Source: JBDHBD01 sp039586095 (GTDB taxonomy: Bacteria; Gemmatimonadota; Gemmatimonadetes; Palauibacterales; Palauibacteraceae). From it: DNA of 64,000 nt. The position numbers and the translations under genes were made by a program. How positions within the stretch are numbered: the first letter of the stretch is position 1; the number at the start of each line of letters is the position of its first letter. The stretch lies in assembly GCA_039586095.1 (NCBI GenBank), contig JBDHLB010000002.1, positions 62,001 to 126,000 on the forward strand, written 5' to 3'. This document shows, in pieces, positions 7,482 to 16,022 of the stretch. The notes below the pieces were generated by a model that made no database searches, was not told the DNA's origin, and worked only from the letters and a program-made list of their open reading frames with translations.

Positions 7482-8575
7482 CCGACGAACGCGAGATCCT
7501 GGTCGCCAAGGGCATCCGGGTCCGGTACGACGACCGCCTCGTCCTGGACGTGGAGCGGCTGGCCCTGCGGACGGGAGAGATGCTCGCCGTGCTCGGGCCG
7601 AACGCAGCGGGCAAATCCACGCTCATGCGGGTGCTGGCGATGCTCGAAAAGCCGACAGCCGGGCACTCGCGATTCAAGGGTCGCGCGGGGCGGGCCGCCG
7701 CGCGAGCGCTGCGCAAGTCCTCGGCGGCCGTGTTTCAGAAGCCGCATTTCTGGAGCGACACGGTCGCCTATAACGTCGGACTCGGCCTCCGAATGCGCGG
7801 GAGCTCGGCACGCGAGGTGAGCGAGCACGTGGAGCGCATCTGCGGCCTGATGGGCATCGGCGATCTGCTCGATCGAGACGTCGCCACGCTATCCGGAGGG
7901 CAAGCCCAGCGGGTCGCGCTCGCCAGGGCGCTGGTTCTGAAACCCGACATCCTCTTCCTGGACGAGCCCACGGCGAACCTGGACTCTGTCTCGCGGGGAG
8001 AGATTCGAGAGGACATCGAGCGGATCGCACGGCAAAGGGCGGGCTCCGTCCTTCTCATCACCCACGACCGGGCCGAGGCGTTTTCGCTGGCCGATCGAGT
8101 GGCCGTGCTCGTGGGTGGCAGGCTGGTTCAGGTCGGCACCCCCACCGAACTGTACGAGAACCCGGCGGACTCGTACATCGCCCGCGTCACCGGCGCCGAG
8201 CTCACACTCAAGGGCCACGTGTTGCGGCTCGAGGACAGCACACTCGTGGTCGACGTGGGCGGAATCGAGCTTCGAACCGTCGGCTCCGCGGGTGAGGGCA
8301 GCCAGGTGAAGATCGCCTACCGTCCCGAAGATCTCGTTCTCGCGGCGGCCGAAGAGTCGAGCGTCCACCTCAGCACGCGCAACTTCTTCTTCGCTACGGT
8401 GACGGAAGTACGAGCCCTCGGCGGCTTGTACCGCATCCGCCTGAAAGGGCCCGGCGGCGCGGACATGGCGGCTGTGGTGACGCGTAGCGCCGCGGATGAG
8501 CTCCGTCTGCAGGCGGAGGGCCGGGTATCGGTGCGCGTGAAGGCCACCGCGCTGCACGCCTTCCCCGCGGGCTGA
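7478..8575 (+). CDS. tupC: Tungstate ABC transporter ATP-binding protein TupC with C-terminal TOBE-type domain
   Basis: A 365-residue ATPase with a GTG start at 7478 overlapping the tupB stop. Visible are Walker A GPNAAGKST, Q-loop VFQKPHFW, signature LSGGQAQRVALARAL, Walker B LFLDEPTANLD and switch His LLITHDRAEAF. From about residue 240 a beta-rich extension (GHVLRLEDSTLVVDVGGIEL and following) resembles the TOBE/MOP oxyanion-binding region of ModC. That extension allows trans-regulation by bound oxyanion and is longer than in many TupC proteins. It would energise tungstate uptake for tungsto-enzymes or, at low specificity, molybdate. No W-enzyme gene is visible in the window. Confidence 0.88.
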   Translation: MTDEREILVAKGIRVRYDDRLVLDVERLALRTGEMLAVLGPNAAGKSTLMRVLAMLEKPTAGHSRFKGRAGRAAARALRKSSAAVFQKPHFWSDTVAYNVGLGLRMRGSSAREVSEHVERICGLMGIGDLLDRDVATLSGGQAQRVALARALVLKPDILFLDEPTANLDSVSRGEIREDIERIARQRAGSVLLITHDRAEAFSLADRVAVLVGGRLVQVGTPTELYENPADSYIARVTGAELTLKGHVLRLEDSTLVVDVGGIELRTVGSAGEGSQVKIAYRPEDLVLAAAEESSVHLSTRNFFFATVTEVRALGGLYRIRLKGPGGADMAAVVTRSAADELRLQAEGRVSVRVKATALHAFPAG

Positions 8576-8754
8576 AGCTTCTCAAAGCCGGCTTGTACCG
8601 GTCGCTTTACGGCGGCGCTTTACGTTCTCCGACGGCATGCCGCGCTCCCCCCGGGCCGCGAGAAGCTCCCCCCCTCTAGTAGTTCGTCGGGAGAGCACGC
8701 CCGACGGCAGCTGTCCTCACGGCGTATCGAGCGATCGCACGGTGCGAGACTTTC

Positions 8755-9222
8755 TCATTCGGCGGGACCCGATCCGAACAGCTCGCGCACTCGCTTCTCT
8801 CGAAAGTCGAAGATCGCCTCGAGTTGCCGTCGGACGATCAACGAGTGGGCCACCGCACCGAGTGGGCCGAGCGGCATCGAGTAGTCCACGCGATCCGAGA
8901 TCTCCACTCCGTCTGCCAGCTGCCGGAACGAGTGCAGGTGGTACCACGTGCGATAGGGCCCTTTCATCATTTCATCCGCGAAGCATACGCCGGGCTCGTA
9001 GCGGGCAATCACCGACTCCCAGCGCATCGGCAGGCCCTGCCAGCGGATCGTGTAGCGGATCCGCGTTCCTTCACGAACCTTGGCGTCAGTGGCGTCCCGA
9101 ACCTGAAAATTGAGCCACGGAGGCGTGATCTCAGCCAGGTTGCGCGGGTCCTCGAAGAAGGGGAATACGTCGTCCAGCGTCCCCGGCACCGTTTGCCGTC
9201 GTTCCAGAACGTATTGGCTCAT
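8755..9222 (-). CDS. SRPBCC (START/polyketide-cyclase-like) protein from an internal start inside the tdk frame
   Basis: A 155-residue ligand-binding fold of the SRPBCC superfamily starting MSQYVLERRQTVPGTLDDVF. Typical blocks are VFPFFEDPRNLAEITPPWLNF, GTRIRYTIRWQGLPMRWESV, FADEMMKGPYRTWYHLHSF and VDYSMPLGPLGAVAHSLIVR. The ATG at 9222 is preceded by GGAGGAAT (ideal spacing) and a second GGAGGAAT twelve bases further up. Independent translation is therefore very likely even though the upstream tdk frame has no stop before it. Proteins of this type often accompany nucleoside or cell-surface genes, but no specific ligand can be assigned. Confidence 0.7.
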   Translation of the reverse strand: MSQYVLERRQTVPGTLDDVFPFFEDPRNLAEITPPWLNFQVRDATDAKVREGTRIRYTIRWQGLPMRWESVIARYEPGVCFADEMMKGPYRTWYHLHSFRQLADGVEISDRVDYSMPLGPLGAVAHSLIVRRQLEAIFDFREKRVRELFGSGPAE

Positions 9223-9858
9223 ATTCCTCCCGCTGATTCCTCCAGCTGATTCCCACACATACCACGGCTTCTCATCGACCGCGGAGGGCACCTGGTGGCA
9301 GCGGCGGCACCGCGCCTCGTAGCTCTCGCCACCGCCGACCTGGATCGTCGGCCCTTCCGCCATGGCCGGCTTTCCATCGACCAGCCGCTGATTTCGGGTG
9401 GCCAGATCGCCACAGACGACACAGATGGCATGCAGCTTGTCGATGCGCTCGGCGATCGCGAGCAGCTCGCCGAGCGGCCCGAAGGGCCGGCCCCGGAAGT
9501 CCATGTCCGTGCCGGCCAGGATCACCCGAACGCCACGATCGGCCAGTGCGTTCGCGACATCCACCACGCCCCGGTCGAGGAACTGTACCTCGTCGATCGC
9601 GACTACCTCCGCCTCGGGCCGTACCCTCTCGGCGATCTCCGTCGATGAAGACACGGGAATCGCCTTTACCGAGGAGCCGTCGTGCGAGCTGATTTCCTGG
9701 ATCCCACCGTACCGATCGTCCAGGTGCGATTTGAAGACCTGGACGTTCTTGCGGGCGATGATGGCGCGGCGCACGCGGCGCATCAGCTCTTCGGACTTGC
9801 CGCTGAACATCACGCCGCAGACGACTTCGATCCAGCCTTCGCGTCCTTCTGTCAGCAC
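8755..9858 (-). CDS. tdk: Thymidine kinase, reading in frame into a C-terminal SRPBCC domain
   Basis: The N-terminal part phosphorylates thymidine to dTMP (salvage pathway). From the GTG at 9858, 20 bases after the upstream stop, it reads GREGWIEVVCGVMFSGKSEE with the type II TK P-loop MFSGKSEEL, the DEVQFLD magnesium motif, the lasso region ERIDKLHAICVVCG and a zinc site from CVVCG and CRRCH cysteines. Thymidine kinases of this type end shortly after the last cysteines, but here the frame stays open through a roughly 25-residue linker (HQVPSAVDEKPWYVWESAGG) into a complete SRPBCC domain. The product is either a fusion of 367 residues or two proteins, since an internal start with strong ribosome-binding site exists at 9222. 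Confidence 0.8.
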   Translation of the reverse strand: MLTEGREGWIEVVCGVMFSGKSEELMRRVRRAIIARKNVQVFKSHLDDRYGGIQEISSHDGSSVKAIPVSSSTEIAERVRPEAEVVAIDEVQFLDRGVVDVANALADRGVRVILAGTDMDFRGRPFGPLGELLAIAERIDKLHAICVVCGDLATRNQRLVDGKPAMAEGPTIQVGGGESYEARCRRCHQVPSAVDEKPWYVWESAGGISGRNMSQYVLERRQTVPGTLDDVFPFFEDPRNLAEITPPWLNFQVRDATDAKVREGTRIRYTIRWQGLPMRWESVIARYEPGVCFADEMMKGPYRTWYHLHSFRQLADGVEISDRVDYSMPLGPLGAVAHSLIVRRQLEAIFDFREKRVRELFGSGPAE

Positions 9859-9878
9859 GCTGCCAGTCAGTAGCTCGG

Positions 9879-10130
9879 TCAGTCGAGAGGTGCGGCGCCG
9901 TCGAGTAGATCGACGAGCTCCGCGTCGGTCAGACGGGCCAGGTCGCGGTGCGCCTCCGCCACGTCCCGGCTTTCGTGGCCGACCCAGCGCGGCCGTTCGA
10001 ACGGGTCGTTGAGGCACACGAAGCTGATACACGCCGCCTTCACCGTGTCGGGCTGACCCCCCGTCACGTAGGCCTCCCATTCGATGAGATTCTTATCGAG
10101 GAATTTTCGGGAGAGGTGGTTCTTCGTCAT
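9879..10130 (-). CDS. Small conserved-looking protein of unknown function (83 residues)
   Basis: I do not recognise the family. The protein starts MTKNHLSRKFLDKNLIEWEA and ends in an acidic helical stretch DLARLTDAELVDLLDGAAPL. The middle (YVTGGQPDTVKAACISFVCL) looks like natural coding sequence, with hydrophobic alternation suggesting a small alpha/beta fold. It lies 10 bases downstream of another small leftward gene and 20 bases upstream of the tdk start, so all are probably co-transcribed. A role linked to thymidine kinase is possible from position only. Confidence 0.6.
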   Translation of the reverse strand: MTKNHLSRKFLDKNLIEWEAYVTGGQPDTVKAACISFVCLNDPFERPRWVGHESRDVAEAHRDLARLTDAELVDLLDGAAPLD

Positions 10131-10140
10131 GGCCGTCCCA

Positions 10141-10437
10141 TCACATCTTCACGGACCGGGAGAGGAGCTCCCGGAGGTCGTCTTCACGCAGTTGATTCAA
10201 CGCTTCCTTGGGAACTTTCGAGGTACCGGGCCTCGCCAGCGTGTAGCGCTGTGGATCGCGGGCGTTGTCCAGGTTGCGGAAAAACACCATAAGTCGCGGC
10301 GACTGTGGCTGCGTGCCCGAGTGGAGGGCCAGTTCGGCTTCCCAACGCCGACCTGCCTCGCTGGTGAACGTCGTGCGCGCGCTGTCGGCCCGTCCGTCCA
10401 TCCGGAAGATCAGCTTCTTCCACATCTTCCAGTCCAT
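10141..10437 (-). CDS. Small unknown protein (98 residues), first gene of the tdk operon
   Basis: Starts MDWKMWKKLIFRMDGRADSA, with GGAGAG seven bases upstream. The composition is basic at the N-terminus and ends with KVPKEALNQLREDDLRELLS, an amphipathic helix. The centre (RLMVFFRNLDNARDPQRYTL) looks like a beta-strand pair. No family is recognised and there is no signal peptide or membrane span. Its stop is 10 bases before the next small gene, placing it at the head of a leftward operon with tdk. Confidence 0.6.
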   Translation of the reverse strand: MDWKMWKKLIFRMDGRADSARTTFTSEAGRRWEAELALHSGTQPQSPRLMVFFRNLDNARDPQRYTLARPGTSKVPKEALNQLREDDLRELLSRSVKM

Positions 10438-10948
10438 ATGTGGCTCTCCGGGTGCCTGTTCTTACCCTCGGGTTGGCGGCCTCGGCGGCCTCAGGTCGAT
10501 CGCGTTTCCCGCTTCCTGAGACCGTGATCCACGCCGCCGTGGACGTCATCTTCGGGCTGCCCTCAAACCCCTTCGCGTAGCGTGATCAAGCTAGAAGGAG
10601 GCGAGGCCGATTGACAACCGCCAAAGAGGCCGCGGTCGGCCTCCTCGTCGCCACGGCAGCGCTCGTGACGCTGGCACCCCCCGGTACGAGCGTAACGGCG
10701 CAGGTCGTTCCCGGTCGCGATGACTCGCCGCGCGTAGCACCTCTGGCTGCACAGCAGCATGAAGTTCGTCTACGGCCTTTATCACTGCCTGTCGGACATC
10801 GGTGCCTCAGGCGATCCCGTCTGTGGGCCTGCCCACGGGCAGACTCGCGAAGAAAGCGAATGCGAGGCTCCACCGTTGTGGCTGACCATTACCAGGCCTA
10901 GACTCACAATGGGGCGCGCCACTGCCTCAGGTAGTAAGAGGAGAGATC
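10438..10948. other. 511-bp stretch between the tdk operon and the GYD gene
   Basis: It holds the leftward promoter region for the tdk operon near 10440-10560 and the rightward promoter of the GYD gene. The only coding-like signal is a possible exported-protein start at 10611 that soon loses protein character. Otherwise I see nothing recognisable. Confidence 0.4.
10611..10901 (+). pseudogene. Possible remnant of an exported protein gene
   Basis: A TTG at 10611 follows a strong AGAAGGAGG ribosome-binding site at the proper distance and encodes MTTAKEAAVGLLVATAALVT followed by a TAQ-like cleavage region, which looks like a signal peptide or single membrane anchor. After about residue 35 the frame turns into Arg-rich, low-likelihood sequence (RLRPLSLPVGHRCLRRSRLW). 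The most natural reading is a gene start whose remainder has decayed or shifted frame. A short genuine peptide cannot be excluded. Confidence 0.3.
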
Positions 10949-11242
10949 ATGCCTGCCTACGTAACTCTGTACAAACTCACCGATCAAGGCATCAAGAACA
11001 TCCGTGACGCACCCGCTCGTATCGAGCAAGCGTTGGCCACCTGGGAGAAGCTGGGTGGTCGTACGATCGCCTTTTTCGCCACGGAGGGGGAGTACGACTA
11101 CGTGGCGATATCCGATGCGCCGGACGAGCAACTTGGAGTGGCGTTCAACCTCATGTTGGGTGAGATGGGCAACGTCAGGTCTACCACCATGAGGGCGTAC
11201 TCGACTGAAGAGTTGGCGAATATCATCGCGAAGATGCCATAG
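10949..11242 (+). CDS. GYD-domain protein
   Basis: A 97-residue protein starting MPAYVTLYKLTDQGIKNIRD, the hallmark N-terminus of the GYD family (TDQGIKNIKD-type motif), followed by GGRTIAFFATEGEYDYVAIS, which contains the EYD equivalent of the name-giving GYD triad, and the closing STTMRAYSTEELANII. The ribosome-binding site AGGAG lies nine bases upstream. The fold is a ferredoxin-like dimeric alpha/beta barrel relative; the biochemical role of the family is not established. It is monocistronic here. Confidence 0.85.
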   Translation: MPAYVTLYKLTDQGIKNIRDAPARIEQALATWEKLGGRTIAFFATEGEYDYVAISDAPDEQLGVAFNLMLGEMGNVRSTTMRAYSTEELANIIAKMP

Positions 11243-11336
11243 GAAACACCTGTTCTGGAGTGCTGGCGCGCCCGTTTACAGGTGAGCGTTTAGGTACTGT
11301 CCCCGGCTCGCTCTGTGTCGGACGCGGCGATCTACG

Positions 11337-12497
11337 CTAGCCGCCTCCCAGCGCACACTCGTTCTTGCCGACTTCCAGCTCCTGCGCCTCCTTCTCGTCA
11401 ACCGGGAACAGACCGATGTTTACACCTTTGATCTTTCGGTATGCTTCCGGAAAGGACGCTCCGCGGGCGGCGACCCAACGCGTGAAGGCATCGCAGTCGG
11501 CGAAGCATAGCGCCTCGTTCTCGCCCAGAAGCTTCCCGAAGCGGTCTCCCACCACACGGCCGTCGCGGCGTTCGCTGTCCGTCCCGTAGTGGGCCGGATA
11601 GACTGTCACCTCGGGCGACCACGCGCCCTTCACCGCTTCCAGACTCTCCCACAGTTGGACCGTCCATTCGGCCGTCTTCCCAGCCAGGTCCGGTCGCCCG
11701 ACGGAAGCGACGAAGATGAAATCGCCGGTGAGTGCTACGGCGTCATCGATCTCGTACGTCAGACTGCCTTCGGTGTGGCCCGGCGTGTGACGAGCGCGCA
11801 CCATGCAGCGTCCGAGCTCGATCGTGTCGCCGTCCTCCAGCGGGCGAAATTCGATGCGGCCCGGTGTGCCGTCATACGGATAGAACGCGTCGGCCGCGTT
11901 GAGGTAGTACGGCACGCCGTGGGTGCGGCTGATCCCTGGGGCACCGCTGATGTAGTCGGCGTGCACGTGGGTATCGGCCACACCGATGAGGCGGGCACCT
12001 GCCCCTTCGACCGCTTCCAGATACGCGCCCGGATGGCGGGGCGGATCAACGATCAGCGCCTCGCCGTCGCTCACGAGGACGTAGCCGAGCGCGCCCTTCC
12101 CGATGCGGTCGAACTGGACGAAGCGGTCGAGCGAGGGCGGTGGCTCAAGCTCGCGGGGAAGTGTCAGATTCATCCACGAGACCATACCCCCGGCCAGAGA
12201 GGCGGCACGGCAGCCGAGCCGGTTCAGGTGCTGGGCCAGCACCTTGCTGTCGTTTCCGTGCCCGCACACCACGGTGACAGGCGTGTTCGGATCGATGCCC
12301 GTGCCCTCCAGATCTGCGTGCTTGGCGAGCACGGAACCCCGCACGTTGATGAAGAAGTCGGCCGGGACGAGATCGATTCGCCCGGTTCCGACCCGCATCG
12401 GGGCTCGGACGTCCACCACCTGCATGGCCTCGCCCGCCTCGAGGGCCTGAGCAAGCCGCAGCGGGGATATCTCCGGGACGTTCACGCCGTTCGACAT
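11337..12497 (-). CDS. Rhodanese-metallo-beta-lactamase fusion, persulfide dioxygenase-like
   Basis: A 386-residue protein with an N-terminal rhodanese domain (about 8-115; active-site Cys78 in VVCGHGNDS, preceded by VVDVRAP) followed by a metallo-beta-lactamase domain (about 123-365). Metal ligands fit the ETHE1/persulfide dioxygenase plan: THVHADY near 176-182, His237 in ARHTPGHTEG and Asp259 in LTGDF. The usual HADH has become HADY, removing a second-site histidine, consistent with a mononuclear iron enzyme or a changed metal site. The order rhodanese-then-MBL is the reverse of the common PDO-rhodanese fusion. The ribosome-binding site AGGAGG supports the ATG at 12497. Role: sulfide/persulfide detoxification, inferred. 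Confidence 0.8.
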   Translation of the reverse strand: MSNGVNVPEISPLRLAQALEAGEAMQVVDVRAPMRVGTGRIDLVPADFFINVRGSVLAKHADLEGTGIDPNTPVTVVCGHGNDSKVLAQHLNRLGCRAASLAGGMVSWMNLTLPRELEPPPSLDRFVQFDRIGKGALGYVLVSDGEALIVDPPRHPGAYLEAVEGAGARLIGVADTHVHADYISGAPGISRTHGVPYYLNAADAFYPYDGTPGRIEFRPLEDGDTIELGRCMVRARHTPGHTEGSLTYEIDDAVALTGDFIFVASVGRPDLAGKTAEWTVQLWESLEAVKGAWSPEVTVYPAHYGTDSERRDGRVVGDRFGKLLGENEALCFADCDAFTRWVAARGASFPEAYRKIKGVNIGLFPVDEKEAQELEVGKNECALGGG

Positions 12498-12719
12498 GTC
12501 CGGCCTCCTCGCGTGCCTTTCGGCACTGTTCCCTGGGGTTGATGCGGCGTGAAACTACGCGCTCCGGGAACACGTCGGGAGCAGTAGGGTCGAGAGCTCG
12601 GTGGAAGCGTCTTTCGAGCGCTCCGGATTCGGAAACGCTCGATAGGCTGCATAAGTGCGGACAACGATTCGCCGAACTCCGGGCGTCCAACACCTGAGAG
12701 CCGAGACACAGGAGTGGCT

Positions 12720-15182
12720 ATGACGGTGCGCGCGGGGGCGCGCCGCTGGCTGGGACGGGTGCGCCGTGTTCGTTGGCGGAGCGTCCTCGCCTTCTGCGCG
12801 ATGTTGGCCGTGCTGGCGGTTGGTCTCATCGGTCTCGAGGCCGTCGCCGTCGCGCGTCTTGAAGACGACGCGATCTCGGTTCCCAGTCGCATCTACGCTC
12901 GTGCTCCCATCCTGCAGCGCGGCATGCGTCCCGATCGAGAGGCGATCGAGGCCCACCTCCTGGAGCTCGGGTACACGGAGGCTGGCCGACGCTCTGTCGA
13001 CGTCGGCGAATTCTATCTCGGCCAGAGGCTGTGGATCATCGGTCGGCGCGCCTTCCGCCACGGAAACCGGGTCGAGCCGGCCGGGACGGTCGTCGTCCGC
13101 ATGGGCCTGGGCGGAGACATTGGCAGAGTGGAAGATGAGGCTGGCGCGTCCCTGCGCTACGCTACGCTAGAGCCCATCCTGATCGGGCATCTGGCCGCCG
13201 GCGGGAAGGTGAGACGGGACCGAATACCTGTGGGCGTCGAGCACGTGCCCGATGACCTCGTGAACGCCGTACTCACGATCGAGGACCGCCGCTTTTACGC
13301 GCACAACGGGCTCGACCCAAGACGTATCGCCGGCGCGGCGCTCGCCAACCTTCGGGCCGGCCGCATCGTGCAGGGTGGCAGCACGATCACGCAGCAGCTG
13401 GCCCGGAGCCTCTTTCTTAGTCGAGAGCGTACGTTCCTGCGCAAGGCCCGCGAAGCGGCGATCGCGCTCGTGCTGGAACGTCGATACGACAAGGACGAGA
13501 TTCTCGCCGCGTATCTGAACGAGGTATACCTGGGACAGGACGGCGCCTTCGGCATTCACGGCGTGGGATCGGCTGCACGTCACTTCTTTGGCAAGGACGT
13601 CGGCGAGCTCGACCTCGCCGAGTCGGCTCTGCTCGCCGGACTAATCCAGGCTCCGAGCCTCTACTCACCCCTCCGCCAGCCTGCGGCGGCGATCGCACGA
13701 CGCGACTTCGTGCTTGACCGGATGCTGGAGCACGGCCGCATCACGGAGGGGCAAAGAGACGAGGCAAGTGGACGCCAGCTGGCGCTCCGTCAGCCCCGAC
13801 GCACCCCAAGAGGCGTCCGCTATTTCACCGACTACCTGATGGCGAGCCTCGAGGCCGATCTCGGTGAGGAGGCGATCGATAAAGGCGGCATGGCCGTGCT
13901 CACCTCGCTGGATCTAGGCCTGCAACGAGCAGCCGAGCGGGCCGTCGAGGCCGGCCTGGTTCAGTTGGAGGCGCAATACGCGGATCTTCGGCGAGAGTCG
14001 CCCGCCACTCCCCTCCAGGCGGCGCTGTTGGCGATCGACCCGCGGACCGGAGAGATCCTCGCCATGGTCGGGGGCAGAGACTACGGGACATCGCAGTTCA
14101 ACCGCACGGTCCAGGCGCGTCGCCAACCGGGTAGTGCGTTCAAGCCGGTGGTTGCGCTGGCAGCTCTGGCCGACGGAGGCCACGAGCCCGGGTTCACGCT
14201 CGCGTCGGTACTCGAGAACGACCGCCTGGAGGTGGAGACCCGGCAAGGGCCCTGGCGGCCGGTCAACTATGACGGCGAGTTCGGAAGGCCTGTCACGCTG
14301 CGGGAGGCGCTGGAACAGTCGCTCAACGTGCCGTTCGCCAGGCTGGGTCTGGCGGTCGGCCCGGAGCGGATCGTCGAGACAGCTCGGAGCCTCGGCGTGG
14401 ACAGCCCGCTCATGCCCGTCCCCAGCCTCGCCCTGGGGGCCTCGGAGGTGACACTGTTCGAGTTGACGCGAGCGTATGGCTTGCTGGCCGCGCAAGGCTT
14501 CCGAGCCGACCCACTGCCGTTCTATGGCGCGCTAGGACCCGACGGCTCCGTGCTCCACCGGGCCGACGCTTCGGGTCAGCAGATCTACGACCCGGCCGAA
14601 GCGTACCTGGTGACCTCCGCCCTCCGCGGTGCGGTCGATTGGGGGACGGGCCGCAGCCTGCGCGCACTCGGTTTCGCCGGTGACGTCGCCGCCAAGTCGG
14701 GCACGACGAACGGCTACCGCGATGGTTGGTTCGTCGGTTACACACCGGCGCTCGCCGTTGGTGTGTGGGTCGGCTTCGACGATGGGGCGAGCCTCGGTCT
14801 TCCAGGGGCCAGGGTGGCGCTGCCGATCTTCGCGCGTTTTCTGCAGGCGGCGGTCGGTCGCACCGGGTCTCTCGGGCCTCAGGGTGGCTACGAATTCGTC
14901 GTCCCAGACGGCCTCGAGACAGTCGAGGTCGATCCGGAATCCGGACTCCGAACCGGCCCGGGCTGCCGTGGAGAGCCGGAGCTGTTCCTGGAAGGGACCG
15001 CGCCACGCGAGAGTTGCTCTCCGTGGGGCACCTGGCTGGTGGAGGCGGGGCGTCTCTTCGATGCAGAGCGTCCCTGGCCGCGTGACCTGGACGAGCTGCG
15101 ACGCGAGGTACGACGCGCGATGGAGCGTGAGGTCCGGATCGAGTCGGAGCAGCCGGCGGTCCGGCGCTCGAGGGAGTACTGA
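12720..15182 (+). CDS. Class A penicillin-binding protein, PBP1B-like (glycosyltransferase and transpeptidase)
   Basis: Bifunctional peptidoglycan synthase of 820 residues. A basic cytoplasmic tail and one membrane anchor (about 20-45) lead to a UB2H-like region, GT51 domain with catalytic Glu in TIEDRRFYAHNGLD (about 188) and GGSTITQQLARS, then the transpeptidase domain with SxxK in GSAFKP (Ser near 472), SLN in EQSLNVPF and KSGTTNG near 659. The last 120 residues are a short extension with paired cysteines (GPGCRG and ESCSPWG). The ATG at 12720 is chosen because GGAG lies five bases upstream; a GTG at 12714 overlaps that site. Monocistronic. Confidence 0.92.
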   Translation: MTVRAGARRWLGRVRRVRWRSVLAFCAMLAVLAVGLIGLEAVAVARLEDDAISVPSRIYARAPILQRGMRPDREAIEAHLLELGYTEAGRRSVDVGEFYLGQRLWIIGRRAFRHGNRVEPAGTVVVRMGLGGDIGRVEDEAGASLRYATLEPILIGHLAAGGKVRRDRIPVGVEHVPDDLVNAVLTIEDRRFYAHNGLDPRRIAGAALANLRAGRIVQGGSTITQQLARSLFLSRERTFLRKAREAAIALVLERRYDKDEILAAYLNEVYLGQDGAFGIHGVGSAARHFFGKDVGELDLAESALLAGLIQAPSLYSPLRQPAAAIARRDFVLDRMLEHGRITEGQRDEASGRQLALRQPRRTPRGVRYFTDYLMASLEADLGEEAIDKGGMAVLTSLDLGLQRAAERAVEAGLVQLEAQYADLRRESPATPLQAALLAIDPRTGEILAMVGGRDYGTSQFNRTVQARRQPGSAFKPVVALAALADGGHEPGFTLASVLENDRLEVETRQGPWRPVNYDGEFGRPVTLREALEQSLNVPFARLGLAVGPERIVETARSLGVDSPLMPVPSLALGASEVTLFELTRAYGLLAAQGFRADPLPFYGALGPDGSVLHRADASGQQIYDPAEAYLVTSALRGAVDWGTGRSLRALGFAGDVAAKSGTTNGYRDGWFVGYTPALAVGVWVGFDDGASLGLPGARVALPIFARFLQAAVGRTGSLGPQGGYEFVVPDGLETVEVDPESGLRTGPGCRGEPELFLEGTAPRESCSPWGTWLVEAGRLFDAERPWPRDLDELRREVRRAMEREVRIESEQPAVRRSREY

Positions 15183-15258
15183 TACGAAGCTCTGGACCGT
15201 CGGAGCTCAATACCCGCAGAGCTCAGAAACGCCGTAGCTCGTGGCGTGGAACGACTGG

Positions 15259-15846
15259 TTAGTTGTCCCCATCCGCAGACACGGCAAGGAGCCGCCGCAC
15301 CGCTCGCTTGAGACCGGGTGAAGCGAAGTAGCCCACAACCTTGTACCGAATCACACCGTCTCGATCTACGATGAACGTGGTCGGGATTTTCTCCACTCCT
15401 CCGAACGCCCACCGCGTGGCAGGGTCGGCCAGGGCGACCGGGAAGGTCAGCTCGCGCTTCTCCACATAGCTGCGTACTACCTCCTCGCCCTCTGCGTCGG
15501 TGGACAGGCCGAGGACGATGAGCCCCTCGCCCGCGTACCGATCGTGCAGCGATTGCAGGGCCGGCATCTCGACCCGGCAGGGCAGACACCAGGTCGCCCA
15601 GAAATTGAGCACGACCACCCGACCCCGAAGCACGGCCGGGTCGATCGAGCGGCCATCCAGGGTTACGACCTCAATCGGCGGGCTCGCTCCCAAGTCTTCC
15701 GGCAAGCCGGCCCACGCCCTGGCCTGAGGCCATAGCTGAAGCCCGACAAATACGAGCAGAGCCGCCAAAGCGACCCACTCGATCCAGCGGATCGCGCGCT
15801 GGAGGGTGGATGGCAGTGTGCGGCTTTCTCGAACGAAGTCCTTCAT
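15259..15846 (-). CDS. TlpA-family membrane-anchored thioredoxin-like protein
   Basis: A 195-residue protein with a basic N-terminus, one membrane anchor (WIEWVALAALLVFVGLQLWP, about 21-40) and an extracytoplasmic redoxin domain. The active site is WCLPC at 86-90 in LNFWATWCLPCRVEMPAL. The cis-proline loop is EKIPTTFIVDRDGVIRYKVV. Such proteins reduce disulfides for cytochrome c maturation or protect periplasmic thiols. The start MKDFVRESRTL at 15846 is taken because upstream sequence in frame is not protein-like. The gene is divergent from the VOC gene at 16023. Confidence 0.88.
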   Translation of the reverse strand: MKDFVRESRTLPSTLQRAIRWIEWVALAALLVFVGLQLWPQARAWAGLPEDLGASPPIEVVTLDGRSIDPAVLRGRVVVLNFWATWCLPCRVEMPALQSLHDRYAGEGLIVLGLSTDAEGEEVVRSYVEKRELTFPVALADPATRWAFGGVEKIPTTFIVDRDGVIRYKVVGYFASPGLKRAVRRLLAVSADGDN

Positions 15847-16022
15847 GCGGTGCACTCTTCTGATCGCCGCGTGCCCTGGCAAGCTCTTGCCGTCGATACA
15901 GGTTCCCGGCCACTGTCTCTTCTCGAGCTCTGTCCGTGCACAGGCGCGAGAACAGAGGCGTTCTGTCTCACAGGGCACGGTCTCCCGAGAAGGAGATTGC
16001 CTGATGCTGGAGGCCCAGGACA

